From Planctomycetota bacterium (lineage in GTDB: Bacteria; Planctomycetota; B15-G4; SIAN01), in contig JANQQL010000017.1 of assembly GCA_028289345.1 (NCBI GenBank), forward strand, positions 1-64,000: a stretch of DNA of 64,000 bases. Reading direction: 5' to 3'. Shown piece by piece: positions 50,207 through 57,969 of the stretch (the stretch's first letter is position 1; the number at the start of each line of letters is the position of its first letter). The translations under genes and the position numbers were made by a program. The notes under the pieces are model-generated. The model was not told the origin of the DNA and did not search any database. It saw only the letters and a list, made by a program, of their open reading frames with translations.

Positions 50207-51540
50207 AACTGACGCTTTTCCTCACAGCAGTTCTGACCTGCTCCCCCGGGGAGTCGCGGGCCAAGCAGGCAGCGGCTCCCGATCTCCATTCGACGGTCTC
50301 TCAGCAGCTAGCCCGTGAGAACCTTGCGGCGGGCTCGCCTCTGACCGGATTGCAGATCGATCAGTTCGTCGACTTCATGAGCGATCGCGGCGCGGGCGTT
50401 GCCGAAGGTGGAGATTCCCGTCAGGTGCCGAGCATCCAGGTGGGCCTCTACGACTCGCCTGGTCCGGCCACCGGTCGAGCCATTCCCCTCGGCAATCGGA
50501 TTCCTCTGCTGCTGGTCCATGCCAGCAGCAGCGACATCATCAGTGACGGCTCGCTTGGACGAGCTCTCGAGGACTTGGAGCGCTGGCTCGAATACGTCAC
50601 CCAGTTCAATGGCGACGCGGACTTTGCCAGCCGCTTCAAGGTGTACCGTTTCGTCTACGACACCCGACTCGGCATCGAAGAGAACGCCGGCAATCTGGTC
50701 ACCGTCCTCGACAACCTCTCTGGATATCCCGGCTGGGGGGCGGAGAGTCTGGACGATCGTCAGTTCCTGGTGTTGTCCCACAGCATGGGAGGCATTGTCG
50801 CTCGTGCGGCGATGAACGAGCGCTTCACCGTCGGCAACGACGCCGGCGACTTCTTCGGCAATCACGTCATTGGCCTGGTCACCTTAGGGACGCCCCACCA
50901 CGGGTCCCCGGGGTCCATTCCCTCTTGGGCGTTCGACACTACCCTGCGCGGCAATACCTCGGTGGTGGAGTTCGTCGCGGGGTACATCGGTCAGATAGCC
51001 TGGACTCCCAATGAGGGAGCTTTCGATCTTTCTTGGGACAACTACGACGACAACGTTCCTCTCCAGAACATCGCTTCCAACCTGGGCCTCTTCGTGCCCG
51101 TGATGCTGGCGGTTGGGGGGGGCCTGGATCAGCACCTGGAAGGGCTGGCAAATCCTTACCTTGCCGCGTTGAACCAGAGCGACGCATTCCTGGATCGCTT
51201 GATTCCGGTGTACGCCTCTGAGTCGCCGGTGGCCAACGTCGACACCTTGCTCGAGCTGGCCGTACGCTTCGTGGCCGGGACCCTCGACGAGCACCACTTG
51301 TTGGCGTTCGCCGACGAGAGGCTCGGGCGAATCATCGCCGGCGACAGCGGCGAGGGAGATCTCGAGCCCTATCAGGACAACGACGGCCTGGTCCCTGGAT
51401 GCAGCGCGCGCTTCGACGGGGCTGGCGTGGCGGAAGTGATCGAGTTTCCGATCGGGGATCACTTGTCGGTGGTCGATGACCCGGCCACGGTCGCCGCGGT
51501 CAAGGCCAAGCTGGTGGAGTTGGTGGCGCTATCGCCCTGA
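50203..51540 (+). CDS. Secreted alpha/beta-hydrolase (lipase-like)
   Basis: A 445-residue protein from ATG 50203 with a short signal (MKLTLFLTAVLTC). The nucleophile elbow is FLVLSHSMGGIVARAA, with Ser in SHSMG. IPLLLVHASS may be an oxyanion strand, VTLGTPHHGSPGS is typical of triacylglycerol lipases and PGAP1-like hydrolases, YQDNDGLVPG may hold the acid and FPIGDHLSVV the His. It probably hydrolyses an ester outside the cytoplasm. It is translationally coupled to the SRPBCC gene. Confidence 0.82.
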   Translation: MKLTLFLTAVLTCSPGESRAKQAAAPDLHSTVSQQLARENLAAGSPLTGLQIDQFVDFMSDRGAGVAEGGDSRQVPSIQVGLYDSPGPATGRAIPLGNRIPLLLVHASSSDIISDGSLGRALEDLERWLEYVTQFNGDADFASRFKVYRFVYDTRLGIEENAGNLVTVLDNLSGYPGWGAESLDDRQFLVLSHSMGGIVARAAMNERFTVGNDAGDFFGNHVIGLVTLGTPHHGSPGSIPSWAFDTTLRGNTSVVEFVAGYIGQIAWTPNEGAFDLSWDNYDDNVPLQNIASNLGLFVPVMLAVGGGLDQHLEGLANPYLAALNQSDAFLDRLIPVYASESPVANVDTLLELAVRFVAGTLDEHHLLAFADERLGRIIAGDSGEGDLEPYQDNDGLVPGCSARFDGAGVAEVIEFPIGDHLSVVDDPATVAAVKAKLVELVALSP

Positions 51541-51841
51541 TGATGGTCGCGGCCTGTCACCAGGGATTTCGTGCCAAGCGCCAACGAACCTAAATGAAGG
51601 GCAGGTCCCATCGCGCATGGAAGAGGCTGTCGAACCATCGGTTCGGCGCGGACCAATTCCGTTCCGAGGTCCGGCAAAGAACGATGGAGTCACCCTTTCC
51701 AGGAGATTTCTGACTCCGCCCGGCCTCGGTCCGAGGATTGGTCGTGGCAGACAGGAAGGTGAAAGTTGTCCACGGACGACCGTGCACCCAAGACCAGGGC
51801 GGAAGCGAGGGTGACGAGCACCGTTCTCGTTCGTGCACAGG
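51541..51841. other. Convergent intergenic region
   Basis: About 300 bases between the lipase-like and RidA genes' 3' ends. No gene, repeat or clear terminator hairpin was recognised. Confidence 0.35.
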
Positions 51842-52237
51842 CTACGAAGCGTCGACCGCGGCGATGGCTTCCAGTTCGATCAGGAACCCGTGATGAAGGT
51901 CCTTGGTCGGGACCATCGCTCGCGCGGGTTGGTGGTCGCCGAAGAACTCGGCGTAGACTTGGTTGACCTGGGACCAGAGTTCAATGTCGGATAGGTACAC
52001 GGTCACCTTCAGGATCCGCTCTTTGTCGCTCCCGGCAGCGACCACGATCTGTTCCAGGTTGCTTAGCACCTGGCGAGTCTGCTCTTCAATGGTGCCGTTC
52101 ACCGGGGTCCCGTCTTTGGCGAAAGGGAGCTGCCCGGAAACGTAGAGCGTTCCCTGGTGGACAATGCCCTGGGTGTAGTGTCCCCCCGGTGGGGGTGCCT
52201 CGGCGGTCTGCACCTTGCGAATCGGCGACGGGTTCAC
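51842..52237 (-). CDS. RidA-family protein
   Basis: A 131-residue protein matching the RidA/YjgF/UK114 family: YTQGIVHQGTLYVSGQLPF, TRQVLSNLEQIVVAAGSD, ILKVTVYLSDIELW, then the catalytic Arg in QPARAMVPTKDL and Glu in LIELEAIAAV. RidA deaminates reactive enamines. The start is GTG 52237, whose last bases overlap the stop of the upstream M20 gene (GTGA). The pair suggests work on the same amino-acid pathway. Confidence 0.92.
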   Translation of the reverse strand: MNPSPIRKVQTAEAPPPGGHYTQGIVHQGTLYVSGQLPFAKDGTPVNGTIEEQTRQVLSNLEQIVVAAGSDKERILKVTVYLSDIELWSQVNQVYAEFFGDHQPARAMVPTKDLHHGFLIELEAIAAVDAS

Positions 52238-53562
52238 GTGTCGGCTCCCATGAGTTCGAGGACCGCGACGACTGTGGCTTCGACGCCGGTCTTGATCGAC
52301 GGTTCGGGGGCAACTTTGAAAAGCGGGGAATGGTGGGAGGGGACCGGCGGTCCCCCAGATTTCTCGGCCTCGAAGGCCTCTTTCGGGGTGCCCCCGACCA
52401 GGAAGTACAGACCGGGAATCGGTGGATCCACTCGCGTGAAGTAAGGGAAGTCTTCGGCGCCCATGGAGGTTTGTTCGAAATGGGTGAATCGGTCCGACGG
52501 GAAGTGAGCCGCTAGTGCTCGACGGATTCGTTGGCTCAGGGCCGGGTCGTTGTGGGTTGTGGGCGTCGACTCGATGGAGCGAATCACGTCGGGAAGCTTG
52601 TCTTCCGGGAGGCCGGCGGCGCGGCCGAGGTTCTTGGCAATGCGCTCAATCCCGTCGAGCAAGGTCTGGCGTGTCTGTTCGCTGTTGGCGCGTACGGTGA
52701 GTTGCAGCCGTGCTTCGTTCGAGATGATGTTGTGTTTGAGGCCGGCATGGAACGCGCCGACGGTCACCACTCCCGGTTCCAGAGGAGACAGCTCGCGAGC
52801 CACCAATGTTTGCAGGGCAAGGACGATTTGCGACCCGAGAACGATCGGGTCTTTCCCTTTGTGGGGAGCCGCTCCGTGAGCACCGACGCCATGCACCACG
52901 ATGTCCACGCTGTCCGAGCTCGAAAACATCAACCCGGGTCGAAACGTGATCTTGCCGGCGGGCAAGGCGGAGCTCACGTGGAACGCAAGGGCGTGATCCG
53001 GCAGTGGGAACCGTTCGTAAAGCCCGTCCTCGACCATGGCCTTGGCGCCACCGATCCGCTCTTCGGCGGGCTGACCGATCAGCATCAGTGTTCCCCGCCA
53101 CGCATCTCGCTTGGCCACTAGTTGACGCGCGGTGCCCACCAGAGAGGTCATGTGAACGTCGTGGCCGCACGCATGCATCACCGGAACTTCGTTTCCGACG
53201 AGGTTCACCTGTCGAGCTTTGGAGGCATAGTCCAGACCGGATTTCTCTTCGACCGGAAGACCGTCCATGTCGGCGCGCACCATGACCGTCGGGCCATCCC
53301 CGTTGACCATCACCGCGACGACTCCCGTTCCCCCGACCCCTTCGGTGACCTCGAATCCGAGTTCTCGAAGCTCCCGAGCCAGTCGCTCGGCGGTCGCGTG
53401 CTCGAGGAAGGACAGTTCAGGATGTCGATGGAAGTGCTCGAACAACTCGCGAAGATGGTCGTAGTCGAGGTCAATGGACTCTGCGAGATTTGCGCCGCTG
53501 CGCGCAAATCCCGAGCTCGTCCACAGGCCAAGAACTGTGGCGGCAAGGAAAAGTCGTTTCAT
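52234..53562 (-). CDS. Exported M20 peptidase-family amidohydrolase
   Basis: A 442-residue protein. I chose the ATG at 53562, preceded by CAGGAG, opening a signal peptide (MKRLFLAATVLGLWTSSGFA). Upstream in-frame starts are rejected. M20 metal ligands are visible: MHACGHDVHMTSLVGTA, PAEERIGGAKAM, the His of the lid domain (VHGVGAHGAAPHKG), and EQTSMGAEDFPYF. Family members hydrolyse N-acyl amino acids or hippurate-like compounds. It is co-translated with RidA. Confidence 0.92.
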   Translation of the reverse strand: MKRLFLAATVLGLWTSSGFARSGANLAESIDLDYDHLRELFEHFHRHPELSFLEHATAERLARELRELGFEVTEGVGGTGVVAVMVNGDGPTVMVRADMDGLPVEEKSGLDYASKARQVNLVGNEVPVMHACGHDVHMTSLVGTARQLVAKRDAWRGTLMLIGQPAEERIGGAKAMVEDGLYERFPLPDHALAFHVSSALPAGKITFRPGLMFSSSDSVDIVVHGVGAHGAAPHKGKDPIVLGSQIVLALQTLVARELSPLEPGVVTVGAFHAGLKHNIISNEARLQLTVRANSEQTRQTLLDGIERIAKNLGRAAGLPEDKLPDVIRSIESTPTTHNDPALSQRIRRALAAHFPSDRFTHFEQTSMGAEDFPYFTRVDPPIPGLYFLVGGTPKEAFEAEKSGGPPVPSHHSPLFKVAPEPSIKTGVEATVVAVLELMGADT

Positions 53563-53715
53563 CGGGAACGCTCCTGAAATCGAGACTGCTTCATCATGGC
53601 GTCTGTGCCGCCGGCGCTGAAGTCCACCCGTGATTCCTCTCGGGGGCTGCCGAGCAGGCGCGGTTTCGGTGCACCGGCAGGACCGGGTAAGGTGGCCGGA
53701 AAAGGAGGTCTGGTC

Positions 53716-54528
53716 ATGAAGGTCAGGGACATCGGGAAAGTGCTTGCGCGAACCACGGTGGTTGCCGGAATCGTCGGGCTGAGCGTCGCCGTCCCGGCGG
53801 TGCACGCCGAAGAGAACCGACTGGACGAGATTCAACGCCAGATCGCTGACCTTCAGCGGGAGCTTTCCGAGCTTCGCGGAACTCATGTCCAGTCGGACTT
53901 GGCGGCGGAAACCAGCGTCAAGCCCGGCATCAACGACAAGTGGAAAAGCGAGGAGATCGAGCCGCTGATTGCCCGGCTGGAAGAGGAAAGCCGGGAGATC
54001 TATTCCAACAGCAAACTGCTCGCGGCGACCGCGGGGCCTGCTCCGGGGTCGGTGGTGGCCGACATCGGCGCCGGGTCGGGCTTCATGGCTCAGCATTTTG
54101 CCGAGCTGGTGGGCTCCGAAGGCAAGGTCTACGCCGTGGACATCAATGCGACCATGATGAAGCACCTGGCCGAGGCCGCGGCAGAAGCGGGACTGGACAA
54201 CCTGGAAACGGTGGTCTGCAGCGAGAAGTCCGTCGACCTTCCTCCGAACTCCATTGACCTCGCGTTCATCTGTGACACTTACCACCACTTTGAGTACCCG
54301 CGCAACACCATGAGTTCGATTCATGAAGCACTGCGGCCCGGCGGCCAAGTGGTGTTGGTGGACTTTCATCGGATCGAAGGGGTCAGTCGAGACTGGATCT
54401 TCGATCACGTGCGAGCTGGCCAAGAGGTCTTCACCCAGGAAGTGCTCGACACCGGTTTCGAGTTGGTGAATTCCCACGCACTTCCTCAGTTCGAGGAAAA
54501 CTACATCCTTCGCTTCCGCAAGAAGTAA
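53716..54528 (+). CDS. SAM-dependent methyltransferase with a signal peptide
   Basis: A 270-residue protein; ATG 53716 follows AAAGGAGG. The N-terminus (ARTTVVAGIVGLSVAVPAVHA) is a clear signal peptide, followed by a coiled coil (ENRLDEIQRQIADLQRELSE). The class I fold then shows motif I VVADIGAGSGFMAQHFAELV, KVYAVDINATMMKHL and LRPGGQVVLVDFHRI. Export of a SAM enzyme is unusual, because SAM is cytoplasmic. The substrate is unknown. Confidence 0.85.
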   Translation: MKVRDIGKVLARTTVVAGIVGLSVAVPAVHAEENRLDEIQRQIADLQRELSELRGTHVQSDLAAETSVKPGINDKWKSEEIEPLIARLEEESREIYSNSKLLAATAGPAPGSVVADIGAGSGFMAQHFAELVGSEGKVYAVDINATMMKHLAEAAAEAGLDNLETVVCSEKSVDLPPNSIDLAFICDTYHHFEYPRNTMSSIHEALRPGGQVVLVDFHRIEGVSRDWIFDHVRAGQEVFTQEVLDTGFELVNSHALPQFEENYILRFRKK

Positions 54529-54548
54529 CGCTTCTGGGGCGTCGGACC

Positions 54549-55838
54549 ATGGCCGCGAAGGAAACAGGGAACCGACACCGCGGCTTTTGGATCGCGGTCA
54601 GCCTCTGGGTGCTCGTGCTCGCCCTGGTGTACGGTGGGTACGTCTGGTTCGGTCGAGAATGGATGGTGTCTTCCCTCATGGGCGAGAAGGCCAAGTGGGC
54701 CGATCGTCCGACGGCGATCCTCGAACTCCATGCGGACCGCCGCTTCGACCCACTCTTCGGCATCGTCTCCCTGGTTTCGACCGGCGCATTCCTCGCGTTC
54801 TATCTGTTTCGGATTCGCCCAGGTTTTGTCGCCAGCGCGGCCGGTTTGCTCGTCTACTACATTGGCGTGGAGCTCGCCATCGCGCCATTCTTGATCGGCA
54901 GTCTGAGCTTTCAGCACTACCAGATTGTCAAGGACCCGGACCATCATCCGCTGCAGCGCAACAAGCGCCACGGCTGGAACAGCGACGGCCTCCGTCAGAA
55001 GTGGGAGCCCGAGGAGTTCACCGGAAGAACTCAGAATCTTCTGTTCCTGGGCGACTCCTTCACCTTCGGCTACCGCGTCAAACCCGAAGAAGCGTTTCCG
55101 GCACTCGTCGAGGCCCGGTTTCAGCAGCAGTTTCCCGATCGCGATTGGAGGGTGGCAAACTTTGGTTGGACCAGCGCATCCCCGATTCTTGCTCTTCGAC
55201 GGTTGCAGGAAATCGGTGAACAGTACCAGCCGGATCATGTCGTGCTGTGCCTGGACATGACCGACCCTCACGACGACATCAAGTATGGAAACCTCATCGA
55301 GCGGCGGGGAATCACCGCCCTTTACGACGTGCTGCCACTCACGATCGGGTTTCTTCGCCTGTTCTCCGAGGACCTGTTCTGGAAACTGTACATCTGGTCT
55401 ACCGACGGCAATCTTCCCCGCGAACGGTTCTTTCACAGCGCCCAGCCCCTCGCTTTGTCCGAACCGTTCCTGGAGCCGATGGCGCAGAACATTGATCAAA
55501 TCGCGAAGTGGTGCCGGGACCATGGTGCCGAGTTCCTGGTGTTCGTGCTGCCACGGTACTACCAATACAACGATCAGGAGAGCCCCCACGACTGGGAAAC
55601 GGTCGCCTTCGGGGAACAGTCGTTGAGGCTCGGGCCGCATTGCCAGGAACCGTTCGCCTACTTTGACGAGCTCCAACAATCCCGGCCCTATTCGGTGGTG
55701 CCGCTGTTGGAGGCGTTCGAATCAACCGACGTGTTTCCCACTTGCTTTGACGATGATCCTCACTGGAACGCGGATGGTCATCGAGTGGCGGCGGAGGCGA
55801 TCTTCGAGGTCCTGAGCGAAGAGCTCTCTCTCGAATGA
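54549..55838 (+). CDS. Membrane-anchored SGNH/GDSL-type hydrolase or acyltransferase (third copy)
   Basis: A 429-residue protein with about three membrane spans in the first ~115 residues (FWIAVSLWVLVLALVYGGYV, then two more), followed by an SGNH domain: QNLLFLGDSFTFGYRVKPEE, FGWTSASPILALRRL, VVLCLDMTDPHDDI and the His block DDPHWNADGHRVAAEAI. It resembles the two SGNH proteins at 9122-11321 but has more membrane spans. It may acylate or deacylate an exported glycan or lipid. Confidence 0.82.
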   Translation: MAAKETGNRHRGFWIAVSLWVLVLALVYGGYVWFGREWMVSSLMGEKAKWADRPTAILELHADRRFDPLFGIVSLVSTGAFLAFYLFRIRPGFVASAAGLLVYYIGVELAIAPFLIGSLSFQHYQIVKDPDHHPLQRNKRHGWNSDGLRQKWEPEEFTGRTQNLLFLGDSFTFGYRVKPEEAFPALVEARFQQQFPDRDWRVANFGWTSASPILALRRLQEIGEQYQPDHVVLCLDMTDPHDDIKYGNLIERRGITALYDVLPLTIGFLRLFSEDLFWKLYIWSTDGNLPRERFFHSAQPLALSEPFLEPMAQNIDQIAKWCRDHGAEFLVFVLPRYYQYNDQESPHDWETVAFGEQSLRLGPHCQEPFAYFDELQQSRPYSVVPLLEAFESTDVFPTCFDDDPHWNADGHRVAAEAIFEVLSEELSLE

Positions 55839-55911
55839 GAGGCGACTCTCGAAGATCGACGGACAGCTTCCGACCGACTGATCTTCCGTCACCGGGGCTG
55901 CGGGGGCCGAT

Positions 55912-57492
55912 TCAAGGATTGAGCTTGTTCGCGAAATGGAACAAGCGCAGGACCGATCCGGTCTGCTCGAGGGGGATTTCTTCTTCGACATAGTGCTGGC
56001 GCAAGTACGCCAGGACTTGCTTCGACTGGGTGTCGCGGGGATCGACCGGCGGTTCGACGACGGCGAACCACCCTGTGTCCGGGAGAGGACCCTCTTGCTC
56101 GGCCACCAAGAGCGGTGCCAGCTTGCGATCATCGAAACTCCCGTGAATTTCTCGTTCGGCGTAGAAGCGCAGGCAGGCGGTGGACTTCTCCGAGGTGAGC
56201 AGCGGATCCTCGGGACTCGTCCGTGCTCGAAGTGCTTCGCCGAACTCTTGGTTGTAAGGCGTTTGGGAGCGTCCCTGTCGTGCGATCACGGTTTGACTGG
56301 CGAGTCCTCCCATCCCCAGCAGTGCCAGCGCGCCGACCAGAGCGAACCGAGGTCCGCGAGTCACGGCTTGAATCCCCGAAGCAATCAACAAGGATACAAA
56401 GGGCAGGAACACGATCATCCAGAACTGATGGATCAATACCGCGCGAGGAAAGGGCAGGGTGTAGCCCAGGCCGAGAACCAAGAGGCCGAGGAACAGCGGC
56501 AGTGCGCCGGGGCGCCGAAGGGCGGGTGTGAAGCGGCGCAGAAGCCAGGCAAGCAAGCCCGCCGCCGACAGCCAAAGCCCGCCGACCGTGAATAGCGCTC
56601 GCGGATAGTGCTGGAGTTTGCGCCAGATGTACTCCACGGGAAACTGGGTCAGAAACTTCGAAGCACCGACCACACCGTGACTGAGAAAGGATTCAAGAAG
56701 AGTGCCTCCACGACCGCCGTGCATGCTTCCCGTGGCGTAACGCACGTGGAGGAAGTGGACGGTGAAGCCCGCCACGATGAAGCCGGCAAAGAGAATCGCT
56801 CGGCGAAAGTTCTTCGCAAAGAGGTCCCGCAACACGATCCATCCGGCGACGACGAACACCACCCAGTCGAAGACCAAGGAGGCGACGCAGGCCATGAGAA
56901 CGGCCAACCAGGGAGGGCGGTGAGGGTGTTTCCTGCGCGCTCGTTGGTCCAGCCACAGGGCCAGAAGCGCCAGGCTGATGCTTTGCGGGCCGAGATCGCT
57001 CCCGTGGGTGGAGAAAAACGCGCCGGCGGGCAGAACGGCGGTTGACCATGCCGCCGCCAATCCGGCGATCCGCGACACCACCCCCGCGAGCAACAAGTAC
57101 ATGACGAGGATCTGCAAAAGGGAGGCAAGCACTCCCGGTAGCTTCACGGCGAAGGCGGTGGGACCGAACACTTGGAACGAAACCCAGGTGGTCCATCCCA
57201 TTCCCGGCGGGTGATGAGTGAAGTACTCCCAGTCGTCTTTGGCGGCGGGAGCCGCGTTCTGGACCATGGCAAGTCGAGTGTCGAGGCCGTAGCGCTCGAA
57301 GTTCTTGGCGACCAACGCGTACTGAGCGCCCAGGTGCTGCCAACCGAGGCCAAAGGGCCCGGACAATCCGTGGGCGCGCAAGGCGGCGCCAGCGATCAAG
57401 ATTCCGAGCAACCACCAAAGCGCGGCTCGACGGGACAGGTCCCAAGCGATCGATGGGGGAGGTACAGAATCGCCAGCGGAGTCGGGAACCAT
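55912..57492 (-). CDS. GT39-like (ArnT/PMT-type) membrane glycosyltransferase
   Basis: A 526-residue protein with ten or more hydrophobic spans and a soluble C-terminal tail from ~425. The first loop holds HHPPGMGWTTWVSFQVFG, the HxPPG-type motif of ArnT/GT39-like enzymes, preceded by RYGLDTRLAMVQN. Family members transfer sugars from polyprenyl carriers to lipids or proteins outside the membrane. It is convergent with the third SGNH gene, a second surface-glycan neighbourhood. Confidence 0.8.
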   Translation of the reverse strand: MVPDSAGDSVPPPSIAWDLSRRAALWWLLGILIAGAALRAHGLSGPFGLGWQHLGAQYALVAKNFERYGLDTRLAMVQNAAPAAKDDWEYFTHHPPGMGWTTWVSFQVFGPTAFAVKLPGVLASLLQILVMYLLLAGVVSRIAGLAAAWSTAVLPAGAFFSTHGSDLGPQSISLALLALWLDQRARRKHPHRPPWLAVLMACVASLVFDWVVFVVAGWIVLRDLFAKNFRRAILFAGFIVAGFTVHFLHVRYATGSMHGGRGGTLLESFLSHGVVGASKFLTQFPVEYIWRKLQHYPRALFTVGGLWLSAAGLLAWLLRRFTPALRRPGALPLFLGLLVLGLGYTLPFPRAVLIHQFWMIVFLPFVSLLIASGIQAVTRGPRFALVGALALLGMGGLASQTVIARQGRSQTPYNQEFGEALRARTSPEDPLLTSEKSTACLRFYAEREIHGSFDDRKLAPLLVAEQEGPLPDTGWFAVVEPPVDPRDTQSKQVLAYLRQHYVEEEIPLEQTGSVLRLFHFANKLNP

Positions 57493-57969
57493 GGGGCAAG
57501 CAGGGTCTCGTGAGACGATCGCCAGAAAGTTGACGCGACGGCGCGCCGTTCGTTCGTTGACCTCGGAGTATCGGAAACCGAGGAACTCCTCGGTTGGAAA
57601 AAGTCACTCGCCGATGAGTGGATCCCTCATTTGTTGGTCGCAAGGCGTTTCGATCGTTGGTCGCCGTCGAATCCACCTGTTTCGAAGCGCACCCTCCCGG
57701 AGTGGGGTGGGGTTCCTCGCATTCGGCGACGGGAGGACTTCTTCCTCAGTTGATGAGGAGCGGAAACCACTGCTTTGCAGCCGGTCTCCGGTCGCGCCGG
57801 GCAACGCGAGCTACAATTGGCCGTCTGGGTGACGCGGAGCTGCCAGGTTCGGGAAGAATGGCCTCCGCCACGTCACCGAAACTTAAGGAGGGGAGAGGCT
57901 TGGGGGATTCCTTCCAAATCTTTCCCGCCGGCCAGCAGCCCGGTGCAAGAAGTCCGGAGTCGTGCGCCC
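57493..57969. other. Divergent intergenic region with palindromes
   Basis: About 480 bases. A 20-base perfect palindrome-like sequence, AACCGAGGA-AC-TCCTCGGTT, lies at 57576-57595. A second inverted repeat (GGTGACG ... CGTCACC) lies at 57828-57877, upstream of the kinase gene. TACAAT at 57812-57817 is a weak -10 candidate. The frame upstream of the kinase ATG is open but featureless. Confidence 0.45.
57576..57595. promoter_or_regulatory. 20-base palindrome upstream of GT39-like gene
   Basis: AACCGAGGA and TCCTCGGTT flank AC, giving a 9-base inverted repeat with minimal loop. It lies 84 bases before the minus-strand GT39-like start. A regulator site is more likely than a terminator here. Confidence 0.45.

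Noticed and set aside
53563..54477. N-terminal extension of the M20 amidohydrolase to 747 residues
   Set aside because: The extension covers the plus-strand methyltransferase; a good ribosome site and signal peptide mark the start at 53562.
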